A stretch of 64,000 bases of DNA from Lunularia cruciata (taxonomy: Eukaryota > Streptophyta > Marchantiopsida > Lunulariales > Lunulariaceae). Made by a program: the position numbers and the translations under genes. Under the pieces are notes generated by a model. It did not search any database, had not been told where the DNA came from, and saw nothing but the letters and a program-made list of their open reading frames with translations. Positions 32,021-45,544 of the stretch are shown one piece after another. Each line of letters starts with the position of its first letter. The first letter of the stretch is position 1. The DNA is taken from the NCBI GenBank assembly GCA_948567375.1, contig OX419757.1:38006001-38070000 (forward strand), read 5' to 3'.

Positions 32021-35000
32021 CTAAACGTCAAGACTTAAGACTTTGTCTAGTACATGCACCAAAATGTGTCTAAGTGAAGTGCCTTGTGAACATTGGAGGC
32101 ATTGCAAATTCATTTCACTAAAACTTACCCCTCCCATGATGAGTTGTTTATAACCTTTCAATTGTCCCATTGCTGATTTTCATCAGTCATCGGTGATGAA
32201 GCATTGTTGTTCTCACATGTGTGAAGTGCCACAACGACTGATGGTGACCAAAACCAGTTTTTCATCCCACATGGCAGCAATTGCTTGCAAGGAGTTGAAC
32301 CACTAAAGATTGATGGCCAAATGCTAACATTGCAACCATACCTATGATTGTGATGGTGTTTGTGTTATCATGATCGTGGGACCATCATTACTTTTGTGAT
32401 CTCAGGACCATCTTTGTTATTGTGGTCTTGAAACCATCATCTCCTCTGCTGGTGTCAAGGATGTCTCACTCCAATGATATATTTTGACTATATGTTGTAT
32501 TTTTTTGGTCAATTAGGATACAAGCCCTAAGTCCTAGCTACTAATGTCATTCTAATCTAGGTACTTGACCAATTGCAAAAAAAGGAAAACAAGACAATTT
32601 GCATATAGAGATGCAAAGTGGACTACCACTTGTAGTTTGAGAAGTGTATGCTTTCACACTCACTTGGAGGCCTTGGGTTTATGAGTCCAGACTTGTAAAT
32701 ACAAGGCTTGGAGCCTACGCATTGTACTCATTCCTTCTAACTTCTCACCAAGATTCTACCCCCATGGGTGGTTTGATAGTTTTGGGCTCTCCTCTAAGGC
32801 AAGAGGATTTTTATAGTGCATTCAATTGGATCTTTCTCATTCAGCCTTTATAGGGTTGCCAGACCAGTGTGCATGTGGCTCTCTATATGATATGCAAGGG
32901 ATACACTTTTTATGATGTGCAATAGGAGTGGAACCCACTTGAATCCATGGTTCAATTTGTGATATAGTTGCTCAGCTCTTACAAGCTACATGGGCACAAA
33001 ATATAGATTGATCTATGGTTGGATCTACCAAAACCACCTATAGATCAGGTGTGAGTGGGTATTGTTACATTTATGGATGGTTGCCACACCTTGCATGATG
33101 TGGTGGTGGTGGTGAACTCTCTACAAGAATACTCATTGGCATGCACCTTGCATGATGTGGTGGTGGTGAACCCTCTACAAGCTGAGTCATTGGCATGTGC
33201 AGGTGCATAGCTGGGAGCAGCAATGACCACTGCCTCTAGGAGCAAGGAGGATCACTATACCCCTATGCTCTCCTTGTATACCTTTGTCCCTCTAGTGATT
33301 GAGATTTGTTGGTTGTCTACATCACCATTTTGATTGTCTCCTCAAAGGTATAGCACAAGGTTTTCAGCAGACAAGAGGTGCACTGGTTATCTCTCTAGCC
33401 ATGGTCTCGGCCTATTCCATACAGCACATATCAATTACATTGCAACACGCTCAGGCTTTGGGTCTTCATTGTCAAGTAGCTACAGTTGACTAGGGTCCTT
33501 CACCCCACGCCATGCCACCCCACGGACATAACATTGGAAGACCTCTACCACCCAATTCAGGAGTCTACCTCTTAGGTACTTGTTGTTGGTTCTCTTTTTT
33601 CCTTTGGCACATTTAGGCCTTGCTCTTTTTGTCCTTCTTTGATCGCTTTGTTCTACTGGGCCTTGCGCTCTTCTCTCCTTCAGCACATGTTTGTGCCTTG
33701 TATTCCCTTCCCCTTTCCTTCAAGGTACCATGTGCTATATATATAGTTACTTATTCCGGGAGGCCTTACGCTCCATGATTCAATCCGGAGGCTTTTTCCT
33801 TATGGTTTTCTCATGAACCTTGCACTACGAGATTGTAAGGGTCCTTCTATTCATTTTACTCTACGGAGAGTAATTTCATCCATAGCTAGGGTCCATTTAT
33901 TGACATGCTAGATTGAATTTAATTTTTCCAAAAATACAATTACGTGGTAATAATTAAGTCCAAATAGTGTAGCTATATATCCTATAGCATCATTTAAAGT
34001 TGCAATTGAAAGAAAACAACTCTACCTCAGTATATTCACGAAAAATGAATAAAACAGTTATGCCCAAGACTTATCAGTTTATAACCAAACACGTATGCAA
34101 GTTTAGATAGTGTCACGCGGTCTATAATGTATGATTTTCGTGCTCAAGGGAAAACAATTAGAAGAAGCTAATAGGGACTCGGGATAATAGACTTAGTGCT
34201 TTCCCTTATGTAACATTCTTTAAATCAGAGATAGGTGATATATGGGATTTCCTTTTATCACCATCCAAACAGCAATTACATTCTGGAACTCATGATCGGT
34301 AGTTTGCTGGATACTTTACGTAGTCAAGATTTACACTCCAAATTCTTGCAGATGCAGCAACGGAAGTGTAGCTACAACTCTATATATGAAAGCTATTATA
34401 TCCAGAATTCGAGTTCAAACATAAATTCAGCAAAAATATGCACTGGTTTTTCCGAATTCCTGGTAAGCACTTTTATTACTATTTGAGCAATTTAATTTTA
34501 ATTTAAAGTTTAATTAATTTAAATTTAAGCGAAACTGATGATCACAATGTCTGTCAATTTAGTACTCGAAGAGACTTTGCACTTGACATCAAATACTTTT
34601 CTATTTTGGTTGAAATGTTCGGGTTTGAACCCTGATAACTTGCAACTGATACAGGTCTGGCAGAGATTATAATGTCATGTTTCTATATAGAAATCACATA
34701 TCTTATAACTAAGACCGATTGTTTATTTGTTCTAGTAAATATATTTCATACCTCGAATTCATAGATAACAGAGTATGATTTACTTGATGACAATATCAAT
34801 CACCAATTTTGGCACTCGTATTTCACTGCAACTACTTTTCCAATTCTTAATGGTAATTTACGTAATCCAGTAGAAAATTAGAGTTATTTTGAAAGAGGTT
34901 TTGGAGTACAAAAAGCTTGATATATTTTAAAACCTCATCAGAGTATTATCAAATCTGCTCAGATATTTAAAAGAGTCTCAATCTATCTAAGCCAGTATAA

Positions 35001-35806
35001 ATTGTTTTTCTCTCACTATATGTTTTTGCCATCCTTTACAACACCACTAATCCAAGAATCGAATTGGGACTTGGACACATCTCCAATTCATGCCAGTAAT
35101 TTATCTTCCGGGGAAAGTTCTTAGTTTTATTAATTAGTTTTAAACATGTACGATACAGTTTTTGAATGGCTCTAAGTTTGATCTCTGTTCAGTTATTAGC
35201 GCGGGCTATATCCTATTCACCGGAGCTAACAAAGAATGCTAATCGAGTGATGCTGAGAGGTCAATGTAAAATTGAAATCACTGTCCGGATTCCCATAAAA
35301 GTACTTAAGAAGCATACTACCCCTATAGACTAAAGAATGACGAAAAATTGTCTGAGAGTAGCACGCTGCTCCTAGACTCTAAAAAGTTAGATAATCGATC
35401 CCGGCTTAGAGAAATCTCCCGGATTGCTCCAAGTGCGTACCCAGTTCGAGTTATCTAAACTTTGATTTAGAGATCTATATGAGTTCTGTTCCTATCGAGA
35501 TTTTGAATTACAATTTTTTAAATTTGGCATGACAAACTAGGAGAGCCGAGAGAAGGAAAATCCAGAGCGTCAGCCCCGTAATAGTTCCAACTCGGGAAGA
35601 GGATAGTTTCTGGTATCTAGTTAATCTATTGAAATTAATTTTTAAGGCGCAAAAAGTAAGAAAATGATGAGTTGGATTATGTGTATCACGTCCAGATGTA
35701 GTATGCTGCATCTCAGGACAACGGTAGATTTGATGATAAATTAGTTCGGCCTCGGTTGCAACAATATCATCTCGTCTCGTACTCCATCAAGCACACAGCT
35801 CCTTAT
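32021..35806. other. Intergenic, no gene recognised
   Basis: 32021-33960 still looks repeat-like, with a 57-bp duplication at 33088-33200. From about 33960 the sequence is AT-rich and unlike any repeat in the window. This marks entry into a gene-bearing region. No coding frame with recognisable motifs was found. Confidence 0.5.
33088..33200 (+). repeat. 57-bp tandem duplication
   Basis: ACCTTGCATGATGTGGTGGT starts at 33088 and again at 33145. The units share CTCTACAAG and TCATTGGCATG and contain a GTG triplet run differing in length. In one frame they read HDVVVVN. Confidence 0.7.
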
Positions 35807-38032
35807 TTACAGCTTAGCTGGTCCTGCTGGCTTCACACCAAACTGGTCTTCTGTAACCCCTGCAAATATACACACAGCCAAGTATCCCATGTCAGAATTA
35901 ATCCGTGAATCCATCACATCAAAGCAATTTCAAATATGGCATGAATGATCAGAGACCATGAATTCCTCAGCTGGATAGCCGTAATTTCTTGTGAGTGATA
36001 TTGACTGTTTATGACAAGCCTTCCGAATTCCATCATCCAACTTTGTGAAGATAAAAATATTTACCTTTCTGCATGGCGGCCGTGGAAGAATGACCACCCT
36101 GCACTGTCTTGAGCACCTGATCGTAGTATGAAGCACCAGACCATGTTTGGTGGGCCAGAGTTTCTACTCTGTGATGTCGTTCTTGGCGTTGAATATCCCG
36201 CACATAAGCACGCATCCCTTGCTGAGAGAAGTCCCTTGCAAACTTGTCCACAATCAAAGCATTTGCATGAAACCCTGCGAGAGTGATGAACTGCCAGACG
36301 AATCCAAGGTTGGCAAGGTCCGAAATGAATCTTTCCATCTCTTCGTCCGACATATTGGCTGCATCCCAGTTAAAAGAAGGTGAGAGATTATAAGCCAGCA
36401 TCACTTGCGGATGCACAGCCAAGACCCCACTGGCGAAGTCCTTGGCTTGTTGAACAACAGGATTGGCGGTTTCCATCCACAAAAGATCAGCGTAAGGTGC
36501 GAAAGCAATTCCTCTTGCAATCGCCGCTCTTACTCCTCCTTGGTATCTGTAGTAGCCTTCTCTGGTCCGGGGAAGATCCCAGCACCAGAAAACATTGGTT
36601 ACCCCAAGATCTTTTGCAAAGGCTCTGGCTTCAACGTTTGATATGTCGTTCACTTTTCCGAACCATTTACCAAGCAAATTGCCTTTCTGAGCTTCTGGGA
36701 TGCCAAGCTTTCTTATCTCATCAGCAACAGTTTCGGCAAAGGAACGGACTTTAGCAGCAGCCATCCAAGCATCTTCAACTGCTTTGACCTCCGGACCCTT
36801 CTTCCCAGCCTTGATGGCCTCCGCAATAGCAGAGACCAAAGATATCCCTGTTATGGCTGGGTTGCTAGCCCCTAGAATAAAGGAATGGTCTCTGGGATCG
36901 ATATTTGACTGGATCAGAGAAGCAGAAACAGAGTCCGTCCTTGCAACGAGAATTTGCTCCACCCCCATCACGTCAAACTGCAATCGGCATGCGATCAGGC
37001 GATTTATGTGCTCCGAAGTAGGGACCAGCACTTTGCCTCCCATGTGACCACATTTTTTCGTCACGGATGATTGGTCCTCTATATGTACACCTGCAGCTCC
37101 TCTTTCAACGAACATCTTCATCAATTTGATTGTGGCAGTGGTTGCACCAAATCCAGTGTCAGCATCTGCAATTAGAGGAGGGAGGAAGTCCACATAGGGT
37201 GTGTTCAATCTCTGCTGCTTGGTCATACCCAGTCGTGATTCTCGCTGCTTGCGGTCATGGAATTGCTGAGCTAGGAACAGATGCTCCACCTTGTTTGGTA
37301 CTGTGTCCATGGGGTAGTCAGCGAGATCTGGCCCTGGCTCGTTGGTTGTTGAAGCTGTGGAAGCACACTGCCATCCGGATACATATATTGTGTCCAGGTA
37401 CTTAGCCATCTGCGCTACTTGGACTGGATCAAGAGATCCGAAAGTGCGCGAAGCGGTCTTATTTGCCTGGTGAGTCTTGAGCAGCCTCCATAGCTTTTTG
37501 GCCTGCTCCCCTGATGCATAGAATTGTGGAAGAGTGCCACGAAGACGGGCTACATCTTGAGCGGTGTATGCCCGACGTGTATGCTGGAAACGTTGGCTTC
37601 TCCACCATTGCTCAATCTCCTTCACTTGTTGCTCAAACAAAGCATCCTCTTGCGCAACCTTCAGACCAAACAACACAGAAATGTTCTGAGCAATTTTTTA
37701 ATTTCACTTGCACTTATGGCGTATGTGACTCATAGGTATCAGCTACACTGTAAAGCCCATAGACTAAACCAGATATGGAAGACAGGTAATTATATTCCGA
37801 ATATCAACAACTTATTTTATTTTTTCGGACAAGTATGCTTCATAATCATTTGAACACTAAAACTCAACAATTCGCTGCTATTTGAGTTTAGGAAACATAG
37901 CCGGAATGACGTAGAAAAGAACTGGGACGTTCAGGATCTAAGTTAAAGCCTAGAATCCTTGTAATCCACTGCGGGTCTCTTCGAAAGAATATTCAATCCT
38001 CTTACCAGCTCCATCTGCTTGGACATCACCAT
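35807..38032 (-). CDS. ICL: Isocitrate lyase (glyoxysomal)
   Basis: Cleaves isocitrate to glyoxylate and succinate in the glyoxylate cycle, in glyoxysomes/peroxisomes. Three exons give 557 residues: 38006-38032, 36065-37658 and 35807-35859. Intron donors are CTG|GTAAGA and AAAG|GTAAAT; acceptors are TCTGAAG and TTTGCAG. The large exon carries SGWQC (about 103-107), the metal/substrate segment ADADTGFG, and the catalytic signature KKCGHMGGK with Cys 212. The last exon restores the family ending KGVTEDQF and ends PAKL, a peroxisomal targeting type 1 signal of the AKL kind. The start MVMSKQMEL is chosen because ATG at 38032 has a good context (AAGATGG) and splices in frame. It is shorter than the N-terminus of seed-plant enzymes (about 575 residues in total), so exon 1 is the least certain part. 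No frame lesion is seen. Confidence 0.93.
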
Positions 38033-38518
38033 CTTGGTAGAAAAGAGAGCCTCGGAGCTTGCTACCACGAATCTGCATCAACCATCGGGGAGAAATTGTC
38101 AGTTGAGATCTTTCCACCCGATTCTGATTTCATCGATTGATGAATTTCTCAATTTTGCATGACTCTCAAAATTTGATACTATGGCACTTGAACGCAGAGT
38201 TCATCTGAGTACTTATCAATGATCCCCACTTCAACTAAGACTAGATATATCGAACACAAAGTGAACTACCTCTAGCTAATAAGGCCTGTAGGTAGATGTA
38301 CCTTTTAAAAGAACGAGGGACCGTGGAAGTTGGTTCGATGTGCGTTCTCACTCGATACGACGGGTTTGAAACAAGGAAGGTCACCAAAACGACGACGTTT
38401 TGATAACCTTACGCCCTGTATCTGAACCGGAAGTCCGAAACCATGCATATGGTTGGCTCCAAGGATTCAGCTCTAGAGGAAGCTCACAACTCACCGATGC
38501 CTGCTTCATCTTGTGTAT

Positions 38519-38526
38519 CTTATATA
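38519..38526 (-). promoter_or_regulatory. Candidate TATA box for isocitrate lyase
   Basis: TATATAAG on the minus strand about 490 bp upstream of the start codon. A leader from about 38490 could be spliced (a TCG|GTGAGT donor at about 38494 and a GATGCAG acceptor at about 38070), but that is conjecture. Confidence 0.3.
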
Positions 38527-41500
38527 CTCTCGATCGTTGCCACATGGCCTGCAATTCGGCGGTTCCAGATAAACTATGATCCATAATGTTTTGAATCATT
38601 CCAGTAGACCGATGTAGGTCTAAAGATTCTTCATGGCATTTTTCCAAGTGAATCCTAGGTCTTGTCGTGATTATAACCATCAAAAAGTTTATATGTCACT
38701 TCCAAGTGCGTACTTCAGATCTAGAGGAGACTAATCAGAATCTCGACTCCACAAATTGGTATTCGTATAATATACTGGTTGCTCACATGAACAGTTAATC
38801 AAATTACAGCGAGCTGCAAGAAACCTGGTCGGTACTGGGGATCTCCTGGTATATCTTACATCAGCTGACTAGCTGGGGACCATCATTATGCCTGGATTTT
38901 GCGAGTTTGATAAATTCCAGATGTCGATTTACCACAATTTTTCCGTCTGTACTTCGAGCTTCGAGCTTCTAATCTCTCTGATCAAACTTAATGAGCTCAA
39001 GAGCTACTCATATTTCAACAGGTCAATCATACAGGTTGACTTGACACGGCTCTTTCAGGATATACATGAAACTCCAAAGGACACTCAAACCAAGCTGATC
39101 CCTGCGCACAAACACAAACACTGATCCAATAAAGGAAGAATTTACTTGTAGAGTAAGTCCATTCAGCAGCCATTCTTGAAGTACGTACAGGTGGATCGAG
39201 TCCGCTGAATTAAATTGGTCGGGTAGTTACAGTAATTTGGCCAGAGTCTCAGCGATCACGGGCCTCCTTATCCTCTCGCTATAGGGCAGACAAATCATTT
39301 GTGTTGTGCGTTTGGCTTTCCAGACCTTCGAGGCTATGTGTGGCGGCGGCGGTGGTAACTCCAACGGATGCATGCACTTTACGCTTGTGTTCTCCCTCGT
39401 TCAGTCCGTATCGCTTACATCACATGCAGCTTGCTAATTTTGGGCTTTCTTGGAAGCATTTCGATAAACATTCCGACAAGGATGAAATTCACTAGTAATT
39501 CTGTACCCCCAAGTTCCTCCAGACTCCCTAAGCCCGTTTAATTTCGTATGTAAAGACATGTGCTCGGAAGTGAATACGGTTTGACTTATATGGACTTATG
39601 ATCCCAAGCGAAAATTGTTTGGTTATTGGCTATACGGCATTCAGTCATAACCTGTGTGTTACAGTAGTACAAGACTGACAAAGACAGACCCCTTCTTCCC
39701 AGCGATTCCAGTAAATCAAGCTCGAAGATCAGTTGACAAAGTTAAGGATGAAGTGGGATCATGCACTTAACTTGTTGGCACTAATCAAATTAGATCATCG
39801 CTCATCAGGAACTCAGTTGTCATGGTCGTGCTACTGTAAATGCAATTTCTTTGCAGGCTGCGTCCGCGTTATTGATTGTTATTGAGGTTTACACGTACTT
39901 TAAGGGCATCTCATGGGTGTCGAATCTAAAATTGGCAGCGTGGTTTCTTGAATAATAGTCCACGTAACCAGCCATGCAACGTCTCGTCTCCCATTGATAG
40001 AATTGAAACCTCTCATTTCAACTGCCACAAGACGTTCCGTGTTATCATAACGTGTCGTGTAGGTAGCGATGCCGAACTTAGTTGGTTGACATAAGAAATA
40101 TGTCAGCAGGCACATGTCTTGCTAACTTCTGGAATGTAGCTGCTTGTTCTGTGTTTGTAATGAGTAAATAATTTGAAGTACAGATTACACATCAATATCT
40201 CATGGTAGCTCATGGTTGCAGGAGAAAACTTTATTAGCTTTTTCATGGGGTAATCACTTGAATTTCTGTTGCTGCAAGGTTTTGATTTGTCCTGAGCTTG
40301 GATGGATCAGGCGGTGAGGACGAACTGGACTTTTTGCTGCTTCTGAGATCATCCGTCCTTAAACCCAATCAAATTGTCGGACATTTCCACATGTTCTCGG
40401 AATAGACAAGTAGGATTCACGGAAGAGAGCTGTTTAAGTGGCAGGAGAAATGCAAATGCTACAGTAGACTTAAGTTGATTAAAGCTGTCGAGGAGAAGTC
40501 TGGGCACTTGTGAAAGATAAATTCAACCATGGGCAGAAACGTACGACGAGAAAGGGCTCAAAATTGAGACAAGAAAGATGGATGGAAAGACAGAGCGGAA
40601 AGTCAGTCATCTTGTCGGTTTAACGTGAGTGCAATGACCACTACTGACGGTCATCCCGGATAAATTCTAGTTCTATACGAACGGTGACCCCAATCCGAGA
40701 CCTAACCACTAGATTCTCGTTCATTTTCAACCTCCCGCAGGCCAGCGCCAGGACAAAGGCTTCGACAAGGAGCATGACTTGTACCATATATTCAGATTTC
40801 GTCAAATACGTGTACGTCATAAATCGTGCAAGTAAAACGTTGTCAGATAAGTTTAAAAGAATTCACATTTACGTAAAGAATCACTACTAGTATCAATTCC
40901 TTTTCGGCGCCTTGCAGCTTTCCTGGTAACCCCCCAACATGACACCGCTTAAGATAAATATGAAAGTCTTTTAAAGTACGATTCATCATATGGATAGAGG
41001 CTTCATCTGAAAGGAAGGAACTCTACCCCGATATAGTAGCTTGCTCTTCGAGGATCAATGGCCGCTTTGTCTCGTCCAGTAATGATATTCAGTCGTCTCC
41101 GAGGTGCTGATGCAGATAGTAATTCAACAATTCACGGGGTCAAAAGCTCGAAATATAAAAAGTTAAAACAAACGCAAGTGACTCTGATCTGACGCCTTAC
41201 ATGCCCACTTACTAATGTCCATCTCCAGTTAGAGCTAATGGGCGTTCACTTTGTAGATTTCTTGTTCGAATTCATACATATCTTGATCTGAGAATTTGAA
41301 GAAACCTGTACGTTGTTATCTCCCTCTTGCTTATCTCGTTCACTACAACATGAGCGTCGGCATCTTTGCATTCCATGTGGCAGTAAACGAAGAAGTACGT
41401 GATAAGGCTGGGGAAGAATTTAGAGTCTTCACGTTTCCAGTGATCGATGTTTGTCTCACTCTATCTGCACCTTTTCTCACACGCCATTATATCGCTGCCC

Positions 41501-43011
41501 CTTCCTATACGATACCTCCGCCAGAGATGTGAGTCCGCCTAAGTTAAGATTCGTCCATTGTTTAAGGGTAACGTCAAATTTAGAACCTAGCTATGTATCG
41601 TTGCAATTAGGCCCATCAGATAGATGGAGTGCGAGGAGAGAAGTCCTCCCTTGTATGCTATCAACATTTATCAGACTTTGAAATCCAAGTCATATCATGA
41701 CGAAATACTTGATCCTGGCCTATATGGCACTCTGCCTCCAGATTTGGTTACCAGATTAGCCTGACTTCCTTGTTGGGCAGTTCATTGTTTCTTTAGTAAT
41801 CCAGATCATGATGTGACAACCGAATACTTACCTTTTGAACAGATCCTTACTGATCATCTGAATGACTACAAACTAAAGGGGATCATCAGGTGTAAGCCAT
41901 GGATTGTTGAACTGAACTTCTAGCCAACGTGAGTTTGCCAGTTTTGGGAACCTCAGCTTAGTTACTGCACTGACCATAATTACTTAGTTGTAAAAGGATT
42001 AATTTTGAATCGTGACTAGAAGCAATTTAAAAGCTACTGATCTGGAAGCACTGAATGTCCATCATATTAGATGTCCCATATGGATCAAAAGGCTTTTAGA
42101 GTCAATTAGATTGAGGTGCAAATACGTAAACGACCATTTAGTTCATTAGATGGAAACTTGACCGCCTAAACTCAATCCCTCTTAACTATACTCCACTTGC
42201 CACAATTTTTTTCAATGAATCATCATTTCGCATTTAAGTAGATGCCTTCAATTGTAGTAAGTGGACTCTTTTATATATGCAAGAGCAACTTAGATTCTGG
42301 AATAAACTGTTAATACAAAGGACAACAGAAATAAGGGGGAAGATAGCACCATTCAGCACAGATTTACCAGCCTGAGGAGTAAATTCAGTTCTGAGAAACC
42401 TTTGTCTATTGACTAAGCAAACACTTTTTGGCTCTTGGGCAAATAGAATGATCTAGCGCGCGAGGTGCTTTTACACATGCTTGATTTAGCCTTTACATGG
42501 AAGAGGGGTTACCTTGCCATGAAGAGTAAAGTACAGTGATCCACTCCCAAGCTCGCGAAATTGTTAACGAAACAAACCACGAGGGTGGTGAGAGTGTGTA
42601 TACATGGGATGCAACTCTTTCCTTGATTGTTGCTCTTTGCTTCTATGGATTTTTCTGCTGTCATCAGTTCTTTAAGGTATTGCAGATAGATCCATGTCGG
42701 TGAAAACAATGTAAGTATAAACTCACCAACTCATTATATGTACGAATGAAAATAATATATCAACCAAATAGGTCAATCATATATTGAGCATGAGATTCCG
42801 TCACAGATATACCTTTATATGTTGCATAGCTGGTGGCACCTTGAGCAGATCTAACCATTTCTTACCCCCCAACAGAAATTTATACTTCAAGTTTCTTACT
42901 TACCCTTCTAAATATTGGAATCCTTCAACATTTTTGCAATTGACACAAGAATAAATATTCTAAATCAATGTACTTTGGAGATATAAGTTTGTTTTTTCAG
43001 CAAAGATAAAT

Positions 43012-43180
43012 ATACAGTCTTTTCCATCAATTATGATCACAAACGTTATGGGAATGATAGGCATAATACAGTGTTTTCCATTACTTATATTCCATCAATT
43101 ATAGTCACAAAATTTATGGGAATGCTAGGCATATTACAGTCGTTTCCACTAATTATAATCAAAAGCATTATGGGAACGAG
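43012..43180 (+). repeat. Tandem repeat, three imperfect units of 52-70 bp
   Basis: Units begin near 43014, 43066 and 43136 with ACAGT[C/G]NTTTCCA and share TTATGGGAA and AGGCATA. The middle unit carries an extra 18-bp internal duplication. Confidence 0.7.
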
Positions 43181-45544
43181 CAATATATACATTTGGCGAG
43201 CAATTGAACGAGCAAAGATACATTTGGCGTCATTAATTATTTTCTGATACTTCCTTGTACTTAGATTCATTCCTTGTGGATAACGTTCTACTGCCTTGAA
43301 ATTTTGGTTCTTTCATTCAAAACAAAGTATATAGGAAGTCGTATCTTTTTTTTCGCATACTTTTAGATATATATTCAAAGTGTTTAAAGGCTAAGAAATC
43401 ATTTCAAGACCTTAAAGGAGACCCTCACCGCTATAGTTTATGTTTCTTCAGATTATTTGCCACATTAATTATGAGAGCATCTTATGCATATCAAATATTA
43501 ATAGTTTGAAATCTGATGACTCATAATGTATCCCTTGTTAATCTCTGAAGTTCAGAGGAAGTATAATGATTATAAAAAGTGCTTTAGATTAAATGAGGAA
43601 AGTCTAGGAATTTTGTTCTACATACTCCGAGCCCTTTTAATGAAATTAGATTTATTTTTGTATTTATTTACTCACTTATTATTTTTATTGAAAAAATAAA
43701 AAATTAGAAACATGTATTATTATCTATAATCCATTTTTTTTTCATTTTTTTTTTATTCAATCTTCAAATTGATTTTCATAATTTATTTATTCTGATTTCT
43801 TTTGCGAGCCCTTGAGGTGTTTGAAAATCTGAGTTTGGACTTGTAAAATAGTTATTATAGACATTTGGTTATTTGACTCTTGACTTTTATAGTGAGGAGA
43901 AGGACATGATAGCTATGGAACTTAGTAACTATGCTGATTTCTTATTTAGTACATTCAGTAGATGCATTTGATTTGGTTTTTTATTTTAGTCAAGATAGCA
44001 TTTATAGTACTTATTTGTTTCTATACACATTTAATAAAAATTATAAATATTTTATTTCTAAAAATATTAAATCATTATTATTTTATGACTAGTTTATCTT
44101 CAACCAACAAAATGCAAGAATAGGATTTGCTCCTTGACAAAGAAATTATATTTTTGTGGATGAAGAAGGATTGAAGTAAGATAAGGAAGTTCTTTCATTC
44201 ATGACATAAGATTGCAACAACTAAGTTTGAGAGGAAGAGTATAATTGTAGGTTTATTACAATGGTTAATGATAGGATTAAGCTTAATCAGGAAATCATAT
44301 AATAAAATATAGAATTTGATTCTTTTACTTAATGGAATTATCTTCAAAGGACTAGAAACTCATGTCAGCTCACTTAGACTTCGTTTGAGAATAGATATAT
44401 AACTTCAGGAATATTAAATCAGAACCTTAGAGAAAATGTTCCATTCACAAATTCTGGTTTTGTTATTTTTATTAAATTTCAAGTGTCTTGAAAGATAATC
44501 AAAACGTGTAATTCATCAATCTTTCTTTATACTATATAGCATAAGTGACCCAACATCTTTAAATATTAAATATCAGAAAGGGCCCCAAGGAGAGGAAGAC
44601 CCACGGAACAGGGTTTGTAGATTGAATGCACTCAAGCACATGGTGGAATTGTTCTTTGATATATATATGAAATTTATCATTTATTTCTCTTATCTTTAAA
44701 ATAAATTACTGGAATTGTAAATTATTTTATTATACATTCCATAGTTTAATGATTTCTTCTCCTGCTTTAAAATTAGACATTTTAGTCCTGAAATCTTTAT
44801 TTATACATAGGAAATATAATCTTTAGTGATATATATGCTAATTATTATATTCCCATTACTCTTCACCAATTACAAGAGACATTTTTAAGTAGTACAAGTT
44901 CCATCAAAATCAAAGTGTTTTCATACCTGTCAATTTAGCTGGTAATTTATGCAGTCTATGATTAAATATGAACTCTTCTTATTTACAAGACAAACACGCT
45001 CAATTATATACATCTTTGCTTTATGAACCTCAAATTTTGCACAAATCTGCACTTTTTTTGGGTGCTTAATTAGGCATGGCCACTACACAAGCATTCTGGA
45101 TCTTTCCACACATGCAAAGCACTTGTATCAGGATAGATCTTTGTTTTGTGATGGTGTTCTTTTTCCCGCTCACTAGCATTAACTCTATGGCTATTTCTCT
45201 ATGGTGGTGCAGTGGCGAGAGCTGCGGGAGAGTGTGGAGACGAGCAAGGAGAGAGATTGATGTGAGAATACATCTATAATTCTTGAGTGCTCTCTAGCAT
45301 ATAACACTTGAGTGAATAGTTGATTCTCTTTGTTTTTCAATTTTGGTTCCATTGGTACCTAAATTTGAAGACTATGGAGAATGGAGTAGAAAGTTATGAG
45401 TACTTTTAGCTATTTTAGGGTTCAAAGTAATCTTTACACATTGAGAGTGATGGGTCAGGAATTTTCATTTCCAATCTCTTGGTTTTCATGATTAAGTTCT
45501 ATGAGAATTTAGTTTGACAATTTTGGAGATTGAAACTGAAAGTT

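Larger units (their letters stand above)
38033..45544. other. Intergenic, no gene recognised
   Basis: Apart from the upstream region of isocitrate lyase and a tandem repeat at 43012-43180, I see no gene. Frames of 60-80 codons here lack motifs and show no exon-like continuity. 43600-45000 is strongly AT-rich. 45283-45544 may already belong to the LINE-like element that follows. Confidence 0.5.

Noticed and set aside
33299-33493. 64-codon frame beginning MRFVGCLHHHFDC
   Set aside because: Short, unmatched, and lies in repeat-like sequence.
34615-34640. tRNA-like GGGTTTGAACCC motif
   Set aside because: It is a simple palindrome. No acceptor, D or anticodon arms could be paired around it.
37659-37676. 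Isocitrate lyase starting at a TTG at 37676 without an upstream exon
   Set aside because: TTG starts are not expected in a plant gene, and a good acceptor at 37659-37660 joins in frame to an ATG exon at 38006-38032.
36147-37853. Plus-strand open frames of 70-120 codons opposite isocitrate lyase
   Set aside because: They are mirror frames of the large conserved exon; none has family motifs or splice continuity.
38465-38509. A small ORF (MKQAS...) upstream of isocitrate lyase, possibly an upstream ORF
   Set aside because: Its ATG lies only 10 bp after the TATA-like box, so it is probably upstream of the transcription start, and its continuation depends on an unproven splice.
41296-41681. Two overlapping plus-strand frames of 76-78 codons
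   Set aside because: No recognisable motif, no splice continuity, no neighbour context; likely chance in intergenic DNA.
43735-43770. T-rich tract as a LINE poly(A) tail
   Set aside because: No LINE sequence adjoins it, and the LINE copies in this window have no poly(A).
44580-44640. GC-richer patch as a possible coding exon
   Set aside because: Only about 60 bp, with no splice sites or homology; surrounding sequence is AT-rich and non-coding.
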